Source: Streptomyces tsukubensis
Lineage (GTDB): Bacteria; Actinomycetota; Actinomycetes; Streptomycetales; Streptomycetaceae
Length of the DNA stretch: 64,000 bases
Direction: 5' to 3'
Assembly: GCF_009296025.1 (NCBI RefSeq)
Contig: NZ_CP045178.1
Span: 3,534,001-3,598,000, forward strand
A program made the position numbers and the translations under genes. Positions 56,467-64,000 of the stretch are shown one piece after another; the first letter of the stretch is position 1; the number at the start of each line of letters is the position of its first letter. The notes below the pieces were generated by a model, which did no database searches, was not told where the DNA came from, and saw only the letters and a list, made by a program, of their open reading frames with translations.

Positions 56467-57302
56467 CCGCCTCAGCCACCACTCTCGTCATCGGGGCCAC
56501 CGGCACCACGGGCAGCCGCGTCGCCTCCCGGCTCGCCGCGGGCGGGCACCGCCTCAAGGCCGCGAGCCGTCGAGCAACGCCCGTCGCCGGCGCCGAGGCC
56601 GTCCGTTTCGACTGGCACGACGCCACCACCTTCGACGAGGCTTTGAGCGGCGCCGACCGCGTCTATCTCGTCGCGCCGACCGACACTTCGGAGCCCGCCA
56701 CCGTCATGCTGCCCTTCCTCGAAAGGGCCAGGAAGTCAGGCGTCCGGCGGACGGTGCTCCTCAGTTCCTCGGCGATCCCTTCGGGCGGCCTCGCGATGGG
56801 GCAGGTTCACCAGCGGCTACCTGGCCTGTTCGACGAGTGGGCGGTGCTGCGGCCCTCCTGGTTCATGCAGAACTTCGCGGAGCGCCACCCGCACGCCCAA
56901 AGCATCGCAGCGGACGGGACCATCCTGACGGCGACCGGTGAGGGCCGGGTGGGGTTCGTCGACGCCGATGACATCGCCGCCGTCGGCGTACGGGCGCTGA
57001 CCGACCCCCAGGCCCCCGACACCGACCTGATCCTCACGGGACCGCAGGCGCTGAGCTACGGCGACATCGCCGCCACCCTCACCGATGTTCTGGGCCGGAC
57101 CGTCACCCACCGGCGGCTGACCTACGAGCAGATGCGCGACCGACTGGCCGCCGACATGCCCGTCGCTTACGCGTCGATGCTGGCCGGCATGGACCACTCG
57201 ATCGCGGAGGGCTCCGAGGACCGCACCACCGACACCGTCCAGCGCCTCACCGGCCGTCCGCCCGGCACCTTCCGCGCCTTCGCGGAACGGGAGATGACCT
57301 GA
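56463..57302 (+). CDS. NmrA-like NAD(P)-binding oxidoreductase
   Basis: A 279-residue short-chain dehydrogenase-like protein. The N-terminal 'TLVIGATGTTGSRVASRLAA' is a G-x-x-G-x-x-G nucleotide motif, followed by 'RVYLVAPTDTSEPATVMLPF' and 'AVLRPSWFMQNFAE', hallmarks of NmrA/HSCARG-type proteins and quinone reductases. GTG 56463 overlaps the SnoaL gene stop. Likely a reductase or redox sensor using NAD(P)H. Controlled probably by the divergent TetR protein. Confidence 0.9.
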   Translation: MTASATTLVIGATGTTGSRVASRLAAGGHRLKAASRRATPVAGAEAVRFDWHDATTFDEALSGADRVYLVAPTDTSEPATVMLPFLERARKSGVRRTVLLSSSAIPSGGLAMGQVHQRLPGLFDEWAVLRPSWFMQNFAERHPHAQSIAADGTILTATGEGRVGFVDADDIAAVGVRALTDPQAPDTDLILTGPQALSYGDIAATLTDVLGRTVTHRRLTYEQMRDRLAADMPVAYASMLAGMDHSIAEGSEDRTTDTVQRLTGRPPGTFRAFAEREMT

Positions 57303-57403
57303 GCCCCCGACCTTCGACGACTGCCCTTGGACGACTGTTCATGAATGACCCTCCATGAACGACTGTCCTTGAACAGCCCCCTCAGAATGGCTGTCGACCC
57401 GGT

Positions 57404-58795
57404 TCAGTCCTCGTCCAGGAGCCTGGCCAGGTCCAGTGCGGCCGCCACCCTTACGGCGACGCTTTCCGCGTACATCGCGTCCGTGCGCTCGAATGCGTGC
57501 CTGCCCGCTCCCCGCAGGAAGGTCACCACACCTAGGGTCCTGCCGCGGCTTCGCAGTACCGAACAGAGCGCGTGGGCCGTGCCCTCCGGCCACTGTCTGA
57601 CCGACGACCATTGCCTGGCCCGCGCGTCGCCGCCACCCGACGCGGAGGCACGTACCGAACCGGTGCGCTCCACGCACTGCACGGCCGGGTGGTTCTCCGA
57701 GTAACGCACGGGCAGCCCCGCGCCCGCTCGTACCGGCCCCGCGGTCCCCTCGGGGGTGGCCATCGCGCGTACCAGCCGCACAGGGGCGTCCAGGGTCTGT
57801 TCCTCACTCGCCACCAGGTCGATCAGGGCATGGTCGGCGTATCCGGCGAGGGCGAACTCCAGTTGGACGGTGGCAGCTTCCCTCGGGTCCTCGCACTCGG
57901 CGGCCGCGCGAGCCGCTCTATGGAGCTGATTGGCCCTGAAACGTAGTTGTGAGGCCTCTTGTTCCGCCTGCCTGGACTCGGTGACGTCCTGGAAGAGCCA
58001 ACCGACTCCGAGGGGTACTGGTTCCTCGGTCAGCGGCGAGGCCAGACGCACGAAGCCACTGCGCCAGCAGCGCTTCCTGCCCTCCGTCCCCTCGCCCTCC
58101 CCCGTGCCAGAACGGAGCGCGACCCACAGATCCGCGGGGGCGGGAGGGGCCCCCTCCGCCAGCACGTGCGCGAGGACGCTCTCCAACTCCTCGACTCCCT
58201 GGGAGAGCAGATCCCCAAGGGGTCGGCCCAGGACGGCGGTACGGCCGGTGCCGAGTGCGCGGGCCGCGTGCGCGTTGACAAGGGCGGGGCGCAGATCCGC
58301 GTCCACGAGGACGACTCCCCAGGCCGCCCCTTCGAACAGCGCCTCACTGAGCGCGATGGAACGCTCCAGGTCGATCTGGGCGTGGACCTCGCTGAAGGCG
58401 CAGTAGACACCGGCGGGCTTGCCGTCGGCCCCGGTGACAGCGGCCGACTGGGTACGGACGAGAATCCGGCCGCCCGCCTTGGTCAGCAGCGCGAACTCGT
58501 TCACCTGCCGACCGGGCGCGTGCATGGCGGCGAGCAGCCGGCTCTCGACATCGGCCGCGTCGCCCGCGCGGACGGCCCAGTCCGCGAAGCCCTGGCGGCC
58601 GACCGCCTCCGCGGCGCTCCAGCCGAGTATCCGCTCGGCCTCACGGTTCCAGTGCGTCACCACGCCTTCGGCGTCGAAGGCACACAGAGCGGCGTCCATG
58701 CCGTCGAGAAGAGCCGCGAGGAGATCGGAACCGTCCGGCTCCGGGCCCTGTGGCCCCAGCTCGTCCGTGGTCCCGCTGCGCCGGGAAGCACTCAC
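57404..58795 (-). CDS. PAS/GAF sensor protein without an output domain
   Basis: A 463-residue protein. A PAS domain at ~20-140 ('MDAALCAFDAEGVVTHWNRE', 'RILGWSAAEAVGRQGFADW', 'GVYCAFSEV') and a second PAS-like region at ~150-280 ('EGAAWGVVLVDADLRPALVN') precede a helical linker ('ASQLRFRANQLHRAARAAAE') and a GAF-like C-terminal domain. No kinase, phosphatase or GGDEF domain follows, so a partner is expected. GTG 58795 has AGGGGG six bases upstream. It is divergent from the promoter at 58907. Confidence 0.85.
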   Translation of the reverse strand: MSASRRSGTTDELGPQGPEPDGSDLLAALLDGMDAALCAFDAEGVVTHWNREAERILGWSAAEAVGRQGFADWAVRAGDAADVESRLLAAMHAPGRQVNEFALLTKAGGRILVRTQSAAVTGADGKPAGVYCAFSEVHAQIDLERSIALSEALFEGAAWGVVLVDADLRPALVNAHAARALGTGRTAVLGRPLGDLLSQGVEELESVLAHVLAEGAPPAPADLWVALRSGTGEGEGTEGRKRCWRSGFVRLASPLTEEPVPLGVGWLFQDVTESRQAEQEASQLRFRANQLHRAARAAAECEDPREAATVQLEFALAGYADHALIDLVASEEQTLDAPVRLVRAMATPEGTAGPVRAGAGLPVRYSENHPAVQCVERTGSVRASASGGGDARARQWSSVRQWPEGTAHALCSVLRSRGRTLGVVTFLRGAGRHAFERTDAMYAESVAVRVAAALDLARLLDED

Positions 58796-58906
58796 CTGGA
58801 ACCCCCTGCCGCTGGTATGCGCGTGTGCCACACGTCAGTTCATTGAACTCGAAAGTGACCCAGCGCACACAGCGTTCAACGAAATCGTTGCACGTCGGTA
58901 ATTCGG

Positions 58907-58935
58907 TTGATCCTCACGGCGGCCGTTCCTACAGT
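58907..58935 (+). promoter_or_regulatory. Sigma-HrdB-type promoter
   Basis: TTGATC (58907-58912), a 17-base spacer and TACAGT (58930-58935) fit the vegetative Streptomyces consensus TTGAC-17-TAnnnT. Transcription would begin near 58942 and read into the mini-ORF. Confidence 0.65.
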
Positions 58936-58941
58936 GGGAAG

Positions 58942-59153
58942 CACATGGGAAAGGAGGTGGTTCGGCAGATGTATGCAGACCGGACGCGTGAGGTGACTGC
59001 GGGCTAGCGGCCCGTCGTCGCACTCGGTGCGGTGCCGGACCAGCGCGTGAGAGCAGCGCGCAGCCGGCCCAATCCCAAGCAGTCACCCGACCCGCGGGCC
59101 GCCGGTACGTCCGGCCGGCTTCCTCCTCAGGGAGGAACCATGGCCCGCGGGTC
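58942..59153 (+). ncRNA. Probable structured RNA with mini-ORF
   Basis: Downstream of a good promoter is a 12-codon ORF with a perfect ribosome site, then a three-way-junction-like fold. The closing helix pairs 59089-59100 with 59142-59153 (12 exact pairs plus one more). Inside it lie hairpin 59101-59115 (gccgg/ccggc) and hairpin 59120-59137 (ttcctcc/ggaggaa, loop tcag). The second hairpin sequesters GGAGG at 59131-59135 four bases before ATG 59140. A stem at 59016-59034 precedes them. No gene of known function follows in frame before pdxH, which is antisense. The fold suggests an attenuator or a trans-acting RNA; exact ends are unknown. Confidence 0.55.
58969..59007 (+). CDS. 12-residue leader peptide ORF
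   Basis: ATG 58969 to TAG 59007 encodes MYADRTREVTAG. AAGGAGGTG (58951-58959), nearly the full anti-Shine-Dalgarno complement, lies nine bases upstream. A longer start at ATG 58945 would give 20 residues. The combination of a very strong ribosome site and a tiny ORF ahead of a structured RNA is typical of leader peptides. It may be a translated regulatory leader or a functional micropeptide. Confidence 0.5.
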   Translation: MYADRTREVTAG

Positions 59154-59215
59154 GTCTGCGTCTTCAAGCCCCCGATCCGGAGCTCAGGGACTCAGGGCCC
59201 CAGGGGCTCGGCCGC

Positions 59216-59995
59216 TCAGGGACTCAGGCGCTCGATGTGCCAGCCCTCGCCGTCCCGTACGCCCGCCCGCGCCCCGTCGCCGTCCCGCGCTCCCGGTGCC
59301 TCGCGCGCTCCCTCCTCGGCTTCCGCCCGGACGTATCTGATGCGGTCGTGCAGCCGGTTCTCCCTGCCCTGCCAGAACTCGACGGTGCGCGGGGTGATGC
59401 GGAAGCCGCCCCAGTGCGGCGGCACGGGAACCTCCTCCCCCTCCGGATAGCGGGCGGCCAGCTCGGTGTAGTCCTCCTCCAGCTTGTCGCGCGAGGCGAC
59501 CACCGAGGACTGCGCGCTCGCCCAGGCGCCGAGCTGCGAGCCGTACGGCCTGGTGCGGAAGTACGCGGCACTCTCGTCCCTGCCCGTACGTTCCGCCGTG
59601 CCGGTGACGATGACCTGACGGGCGATCGGGTGCCAGGGGAAGAGCAGGGAGATGTGCCGGTTGCCCGCGAGTTCACCGGCCTTGCGTGAGGTGTAGTTGG
59701 TGAAGAAGACGAAGCCCCGCTCGTCGTAGTGTTTGAGCAGTACGGTGCGGGAGCTTGGCCTGCCTCCGCTGTCGGCCGTCGACACGATCATCGCGTTCGG
59801 CTCGAAGAGCCCCGAACTCACCGCCGATGTGAACCACCGCCCGAATTGGGCCATCGGCTCGTCGGCGAGATCCATGGGTCCGATGCCCTTGGCGCGGTAC
59901 TGCTCACGCATGGCGCCCGGGTCGAAGTCGAGGTCGGGGCCCTCGGAGCCGGTGGGCCCCGGGGCTGCGGCAGAAGTGTGTCCGTGGTCGCTCAC
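59216..59995 (-). CDS. pdxH: Pyridoxamine 5'-phosphate oxidase
   Basis: A 259-residue enzyme that makes pyridoxal 5'-phosphate from the pyridoxine/pyridoxamine phosphates with FMN and O2. Motifs: '[20 protein letters not shown]', '[20 protein letters not shown]' and '[20 protein letters not shown]' at the FMN site, '[20 protein letters not shown]', '[20 protein letters not shown]', and '[10 protein letters not shown]' before a low-complexity extension. GTG 59995 has AGGATG seven bases upstream. The C-terminus carries an additional [11 protein letters not shown] insert before the final '[10 protein letters not shown]'. Counterpart from memory: SCO4387. It is convergent with the structured-RNA transcript. 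Confidence 0.96.
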   Translation of the reverse strand: MSDHGHTSAAAPGPTGSEGPDLDFDPGAMREQYRAKGIGPMDLADEPMAQFGRWFTSAVSSGLFEPNAMIVSTADSGGRPSSRTVLLKHYDERGFVFFTNYTSRKAGELAGNRHISLLFPWHPIARQVIVTGTAERTGRDESAAYFRTRPYGSQLGAWASAQSSVVASRDKLEEDYTELAARYPEGEEVPVPPHWGGFRITPRTVEFWQGRENRLHDRIRYVRAEAEEGAREAPGARDGDGARAGVRDGEGWHIERLSP

Positions 59996-60351
59996 GCCGT
60001 CATCCTGCCGTACGCGGAGGGCCGGTGAAGGTGGCGCGCGCCATCCCCTCCCTGCGGGGGCGGTGAGGGGATAGGGTCCTGACTCCCCGGTTCCGCCCTG
60101 CGCGCGTGGCGGACGACGGGATGACCACCGGCCGCGCTGGGCATGACCGAGAGAACCGGTTCTGACCGCGAGTCTCCCGGCCGGACTCTCACCCGTTCCC
60201 GTCCCCCGTCCGCCCGACCGCGGAAGCGGACCGGTACCGATCACCGGTGGCGCGCCCGTGCCTCCGGCTCCACCGCGGTTCAGGGCGCGGACCGGGGCCG
60301 GAGCACGGGGAGCCCGCCGTATTCCACAGCCGCATCACGAGGAGCCGCCTG
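59996..60351. other. Divergent intergenic region pdxH-citrate synthase
   Basis: A 356-base gap that must carry both promoters. A sequence ggggatagggtcctgac at about 60066-60085 is the only obvious less-GC segment. No gene or strong dyad was identified. Confidence 0.4.
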
Positions 60352-61452
60352 ATGTCCGACTTCGTACCCGGTCTCGAAGGGGTCGTCGCGTTCGAGACAG
60401 AGATCGCAGAACCGGACAAGGAGGGTGGGGCGCTGCGTTACCGGGGCGTCGACATCGAGGATCTGGTCGGGCACGTGTCCTTCGGGAACGTGTGGGGCCT
60501 CCTCGTCGACGGCGCGTTCAAGCCGGGGCTGCCGCCCGCTGAGCCCTTCCCGATCCCCGTGCACTCCGGGGACATCCGCGTGGATGTGCAGTCGGCGCTC
60601 GCTCAGCTCGCCCCCGTCTGGGGTCTGAAGCCGCTCCTCGATATCGATGAGGCACAGGCGCGTGACGATCTCGCGCGCGCCGCGGTCACCGCGCTCTCCT
60701 ACGTCGCCCAGTCGGCGCGCGGGCAGGGGCTGCCGATGGTGCCGCAGAGCGAGATCGACAAGGCGCACACCATTGTCGAGCGGTTCATGGTCCGTTGGCG
60801 TGGGGAGCCCGACCCGCGCCACGTCAAGGCGGTCGACGCGTACTGGACCTCGGCGGCGGAGCACGGCATGAACGCCTCGACGTTCACCGCCCGGGTCATC
60901 GCCTCGACAGGCGCCGATGTCGCCGCCTCCCTCTCGGGCGCGGTGGGCGCCATGTCGGGGCCGCTGCACGGCGGTGCCCCCTCCCGTGTCCTCGGCATGA
61001 TCGAGGAGATCGAGCGGACCGGCGACGCTCTCGGCTATGTGCGCGGGGCGCTGGACAAGGGTGAGCGCCTGATGGGGTTCGGGCACCGCGTGTACCGCGC
61101 CGAGGACCCGCGCGCCCGCGTACTGCGCCGTACGGCCAAGGAGCTGGCCGCCCCGCGGTTCGAGGTGGCTGAAGCACTCGAACGGGCCGCCCTTGAGGAG
61201 TTGCACGCGCGCAGGCCCGACCGGGTGCTCGCCACGAACGTGGAGTTCTGGGCGGCGATCGTCCTGGACTTCGCCGAGGTGCCCGCGCACATGTTCACGT
61301 CGATGTTCACCTGTGCCCGTACCGCCGGCTGGTCCGCGCACATCCTGGAGCAGAAGCGCACGGGCCGATTGGTGCGGCCTTCCGCCCGGTACGTCGGGCC
61401 GGGCACCAGGGACCCGCGCGATGTCGAGGGCTACGACACGATCGCCCACTGA
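60352..61452 (+). CDS. Citrate synthase (second, CitA2-type)
   Basis: A 366-residue citrate synthase-fold enzyme. Catalytic His regions: 'GPLHGGAPSRVLGMIEEIER' (first His) and 'MGFGHRVYRAEDPRARVLRR' (second His), with the catalytic Asp region in 'FWAAIVLDFAEVPAHMFTSM'. The substrate loop 'FTCARTAGWSAHILEQ' is intact. It condenses acetyl-CoA (or propionyl-CoA) with oxaloacetate. ATG 60352 has GAGGAG nine bases upstream. The shorter length and position suggest the 'citrate synthase 2' group, of which SCO4388 is the counterpart I recall; the primary citA gene is elsewhere. Confidence 0.93.
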   Translation: MSDFVPGLEGVVAFETEIAEPDKEGGALRYRGVDIEDLVGHVSFGNVWGLLVDGAFKPGLPPAEPFPIPVHSGDIRVDVQSALAQLAPVWGLKPLLDIDEAQARDDLARAAVTALSYVAQSARGQGLPMVPQSEIDKAHTIVERFMVRWRGEPDPRHVKAVDAYWTSAAEHGMNASTFTARVIASTGADVAASLSGAVGAMSGPLHGGAPSRVLGMIEEIERTGDALGYVRGALDKGERLMGFGHRVYRAEDPRARVLRRTAKELAAPRFEVAEALERAALEELHARRPDRVLATNVEFWAAIVLDFAEVPAHMFTSMFTCARTAGWSAHILEQKRTGRLVRPSARYVGPGTRDPRDVEGYDTIAH

Positions 61453-61510
61453 CAAGGGGCGGACGCTGTCACGTCGGCGCCGTCACGACGGTTCCGCCAC
61501 CCCTGTGCCG

Positions 61511-62122
61511 CTACCCCTCTTGGCGGTCCGCGCCGCGCGGTCGTCCCAGTGCCTGGTCGAGGATCGAGGACCACTGGGCCACGACTTTCGCGCGGCGCGG
61601 GCCGTCGTCGGTGAGCAGATTGGCGAGGCCGAGGCCGCGTGCCATGTCGAGCAGGCCCTGCACCGTCTCACGTACCCCAGGGCGGGATTCGTCGGCGGCA
61701 AGGAGGGTCACCGCGATGTGGTGGGTCTCGCGGCCGACCCTGGCCTCCAGTTCGGTAACACGGGTCCTTAGTTGTTCCTCGTCCCCGGCCGCGACCCAGA
61801 GGTGCAGCGCGGCGCGGAAGAGCGGTCCCGTATAGAGGTCCACGAGGGCTTCCACCACGGCCTCACGGTCCTGCGCGACCAGGCCGCGCAGGCTGCGGGA
61901 ACGTTCTTCCGCCACGTATTCGACGGCTGCTGTGAAGAGATCCTCGCGCGTCGGGAAGTGGTGCTGGGCGGCGCCGCGCGAGACACCGGCCCGTTCCGCG
62001 ACCACGGAGACGGTCGAACCCGCCCAGCCGTACTCGGCAAGGCAGGAGACGGCGGCTTCGAGAAGCCGTTGTCTGGTGGCGCGGCTGCGGTCCTGTTTGG
62101 CCGGCCGGGTCACAGCGCCCAT
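61511..62122 (-). CDS. TetR-family transcriptional regulator
   Basis: A 203-residue TetR regulator. 'RSRATRQRLLEAAVSCLAEY' and 'VSVVAERAGVSRGAAQHHFP' form the HTH, with 'TREDLFTAAVEYVAEE' starting the ligand domain. ATG 62122 overlaps the end of the enoyl-CoA hydratase gene by 13 bases, so the two are cotranscribed. It likely responds to an acyl-CoA or fatty acid and controls the hydratase/dehydrogenase cluster. Confidence 0.93.
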   Translation of the reverse strand: MGAVTRPAKQDRSRATRQRLLEAAVSCLAEYGWAGSTVSVVAERAGVSRGAAQHHFPTREDLFTAAVEYVAEERSRSLRGLVAQDREAVVEALVDLYTGPLFRAALHLWVAAGDEEQLRTRVTELEARVGRETHHIAVTLLAADESRPGVRETVQGLLDMARGLGLANLLTDDGPRRAKVVAQWSSILDQALGRPRGADRQEG

Positions 62123-62847
62123 GCGGGGTCCCGTCGTTCGAGGAAGGACGCCATCCCCTCTTGCGCCTCTTCAGTGGCGAACAGGCGCGCGGAGAGTGCG
62201 GCGAGCGCTTCCGCCTGTTGATCGAAAGCGTCGAGCACCTTAGCCGTGACCAGCTTCTTGGTCGCGGCCAGCCCCTGCGGTGAGGAGCCGCGCAGGCCGT
62301 CGAGCACGGGGGCCAGCGCCTTGTCGATGTCGGCGGCCCACTCGGTGACGAGCCCCGCGCGAGCCGCCTCCTCGGGGCCGAACCGCTCACCCGTGAGGCA
62401 GTAGCGGGCCGCCGCGCGGGGTTCCATTCTCGGCAGCAGGGGCAGCGAGATCACGGCAGGCGCGAGGCCGAGGCGTACCTCCGTGAAGGCGAAGGTGGCC
62501 GCGGGTCCCGCGACGGCGATGTCGCACGCGCCGATCAACCCGAGCCCGCCCGCCCTCGCGTGCCCGGCCACCCTGGCCACGACGGGCTTGGGCAGCGCCA
62601 CGATCTGCCGCAGAAGTCCGACGAACGCGGCCGGTCGCGGCGGCTCGCGCAGGTCGGCGCCCGCGCAGAACGTCGTCCCCGTGTGGGTGACGACCACACC
62701 TCGCACTTCCTCGTCCGTGGCACACCGCTGAAGCTCCTCGGCGAGCGCGTCGACCAGACCGGCGGAGAGGGCGTTGCGACGGGCCTGGGCGTCGAGAGTG
62801 AGGGTGATGATGCCCCTGTGGTGGGTGCGGGTGACATCGGTCGTCAA
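62110..62847 (-). CDS. Enoyl-CoA hydratase/isomerase family protein
   Basis: A 245-residue crotonase-fold enzyme. 'GTTFCAGADLREPPRPAAF' and 'VVARVAGHARAGGLGLIGAC' give the oxyanion-hole region, while 'PLLPRMEPRAAARYCLTGER' and 'FGPEEAARAGLVTEW' match crotonases. Start is TTG 62847 with AGGGGAG upstream, an uncommon codon. It lies between the acyl-CoA dehydrogenase gene and a TetR gene in one probable operon. It probably hydrates a 2-enoyl-CoA in fatty acid or branched-chain breakdown. Confidence 0.92.
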   Translation of the reverse strand: MTTDVTRTHHRGIITLTLDAQARRNALSAGLVDALAEELQRCATDEEVRGVVVTHTGTTFCAGADLREPPRPAAFVGLLRQIVALPKPVVARVAGHARAGGLGLIGACDIAVAGPAATFAFTEVRLGLAPAVISLPLLPRMEPRAAARYCLTGERFGPEEAARAGLVTEWAADIDKALAPVLDGLRGSSPQGLAATKKLVTAKVLDAFDQQAEALAALSARLFATEEAQEGMASFLERRDPAWAL

Positions 62848-63010
62848 GGTGGCTCCCCTTGTCCTGGGGCTGTGGGGACGCGGCCACCAAGGGGGCGGGA
62901 TCGCGTCCAGGGACGGTGGGACGGGTTTCGAAGGCGCCCCGAGGTGGCTCGGCCGGGTTCCGGGGCCCCATGCCGGTGGGCCGGGGTTCCGAGGTCCCGA
63001 GGCGGCGGGC

Positions 63011-64000
63011 TCAGTACGACTTGGGCAGACCCAGTGTCTGATGGGACACGTAGTTGAGGATCATCTCGCGGCTGACCGGGGCGATACGGGCCACACGGGC
63101 GGCGGTGATCAGCGAAGCGAGGCCGAATTCACTGGTCAGCCCGTTACCGCCGAGTGTGTGCACCGCCTGGTCGACCGCCTTCACCGCGGCTTCCGCCGCC
63201 GCGTACTTGGCCATGTTCGCCGCCTCACCCGCGCCCGTGTCGTCGCCGGTGTCGTAGAGCGCGGCGGCCTTCTGCGTCATGAGGCGGGCGAGTTCGATCT
63301 CGATGTGGGCCTGCGCGAGTGGGTGGGCTATCGCCTGGTGGGCACCGATGGGCGCCTTCCAGACAGTCCGTTCCTTGGCGTACTCGACCGCCTTGGCCAG
63401 GGCGTAACGGCCCATGCCGAGCGCGAAGGCGGCCGTCATGATCCGCTCGGGGTTGAGTCCGGCGAAGAGCTGGAGCAGCCCGGCGTCCTCGTCGCCGACC
63501 AGAGCGTCCGCCGGCAGTCGTACCTCGTCCAGGGTGAGTTCGAACTGCTTCTCCGGAGCCTGGAGTTCCATGTCGATACGTCGGCGGCCGAACCCCGGTG
63601 CGTCGCGCGGAACGATGAACAGACAGGGTTTGAGACTCCCCGTCCGGGCATCCTCGGTACGGCCGACGATGAGTGTCGCGTCCGCGATGTCGACACCGGA
63701 GACGAAGACTTTCCTGCCGGTCAGCAGCCAGTCGTCACCGTCACGGCGCGCGGTGGTGGTGATCCGGTGCGCGTTGGACCCCGCGTCCGGCTCGGTGATG
63801 CCGAAGGCCATGGTGCGGCTGCCGTCGGCGAGGGCGGGCAGCCAGGCGCGTTTCTGCTCCTCGGTGCCGAAACGGGCGATGACCGTGCCGCAGATGGCGG
63901 GCGAGACGATCATCATGAGCAGCGGGCAGCCGGCCGCTCCCAGCTCTTCGAGTACGAGGGAGAGTTCAGCGATGCCGCCACCGCCACCGCCGTACTCCTC
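63011..64000 (-). CDS. Acyl-CoA dehydrogenase, N-terminus cut by right edge
   Basis: The frame is open from 64000 and ends at TGA 63011. The visible 329 residues include 'VIARFGTEEQKRAWLPALAD', the FAD/substrate motif 'AFGITEPDAGSNAHRITTTA', 'VFVSGVDIADATLIVGRTED', 'LDEVRLPADALVGDEDAGLL', and a C-terminal helix ending 'NYVSHQTLGLPKSY'. 'QAVHTLGGNGLTSEFGLASL' is the second FAD motif. Missing is an estimated first ~50-80 residues. Works with the downstream hydratase. Substrate chain type cannot be inferred. Confidence 0.93.
   Translation of the reverse strand, partial: EEYGGGGGGIAELSLVLEELGAAGCPLLMMIVSPAICGTVIARFGTEEQKRAWLPALADGSRTMAFGITEPDAGSNAHRITTTARRDGDDWLLTGRKVFVSGVDIADATLIVGRTEDARTGSLKPCLFIVPRDAPGFGRRRIDMELQAPEKQFELTLDEVRLPADALVGDEDAGLLQLFAGLNPERIMTAAFALGMGRYALAKAVEYAKERTVWKAPIGAHQAIAHPLAQAHIEIELARLMTQKAAALYDTGDDTGAGEAANMAKYAAAEAAVKAVDQAVHTLGGNGLTSEFGLASLITAARVARIAPVSREMILNYVSHQTLGLPKSY

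Noticed and set aside
59140..59340. 66-residue frame starting at the ATG with the hairpin-hidden ribosome site
   Set aside because: After about 25 codons it runs antisense through pdxH and gives only Arg/Pro-rich sequence. It may be a relic or only a decoy for the regulated start, so it is described with the RNA and not as a gene.

Overview
The window is a stretch of a Streptomyces chromosome. It is very GC-rich, third codon positions are almost all G or C, GTG starts are common, and several gene families are typical of the genus: XRE/DUF397 pairs, SARP regulators, FbiC, mycothiol-type domains, an SCO4402-family protein and an UPF0309 SIS protein. From memory the gene content matches the SCO4387-SCO4442 part of the S. 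coelicolor core. The left block (about 1-8100) appears inverted relative to the rest. I could not run a comparison. I see no rRNA, tRNA, CRISPR array, transposase or integrase.

Layout. 1-8.1 kb: a partial polytopic membrane protein, a very long membrane-anchored D-Ala-D-Ala carboxypeptidase, a GPP34 (GOLPH3-like) gene broken by a one-base frameshift, and an XRE regulator with its DUF397 partner. 8.6-16.5 kb: a sodium/solute symporter, an ADP-ribosylglycohydrolase-like protein that has lost its expected metal ligands, the F420 enzyme FbiC, and an exported PHP-type phosphoesterase. 16.7-19.4 kb: a GntR(YtrA)-ABC ATPase-permease operon. 19.5-28.5 kb: the AfsR/AfsS/AfsK regulatory cluster that controls secondary metabolism, with a small membrane protein and a VOC protein (possible KbpA counterpart). 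28.9-36.4 kb: TetR, PNPOx-like, GNAT, flavin monooxygenase, MFS and GlxA-type genes. 36.5-42.1 kb: DnaA boxes and a partner-switching group (HATPase, EF-hand protein, STAS protein, sigma factor, zinc-finger anti-sigma). 42.1-51.4 kb: purU, an SCO4402-family gene, a repeat-bearing single-pass membrane protein, a TPR regulator, a prim-pol domain protein and an ABC exporter. 51.5-64 kb: a hydrolase, the DmdR1 iron regulator, the SIS protein, a TetR/SnoaL/NmrA module, a PAS/GAF protein, a probable structured RNA with a mini-ORF, pdxH, a second citrate synthase, and a TetR/enoyl-CoA hydratase/acyl-CoA dehydrogenase cluster cut by the right edge.

How the parts connect. In S. coelicolor AfsK phosphorylates AfsR, which activates afsS; all three genes and a candidate AfsR site are present here. 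AfsK keeps the complete kinase motif set, including the activation-loop Thr168. The STAS, HATPase and sigma genes look like a sigma-control circuit.

The most unusual items are: a promoter, mini-ORF and predicted three-way-junction RNA at 58.9-59.15 kb; a cluster of DnaA boxes at 36.6 kb; a 40-bp interspersed element present at 46.25 and 55.26 kb; the ADP-ribosylglycohydrolase lacking its metal-binding aspartates; and a membrane protein with five repeated T-x-x-I/L motifs that resemble FHA-domain docking sites.
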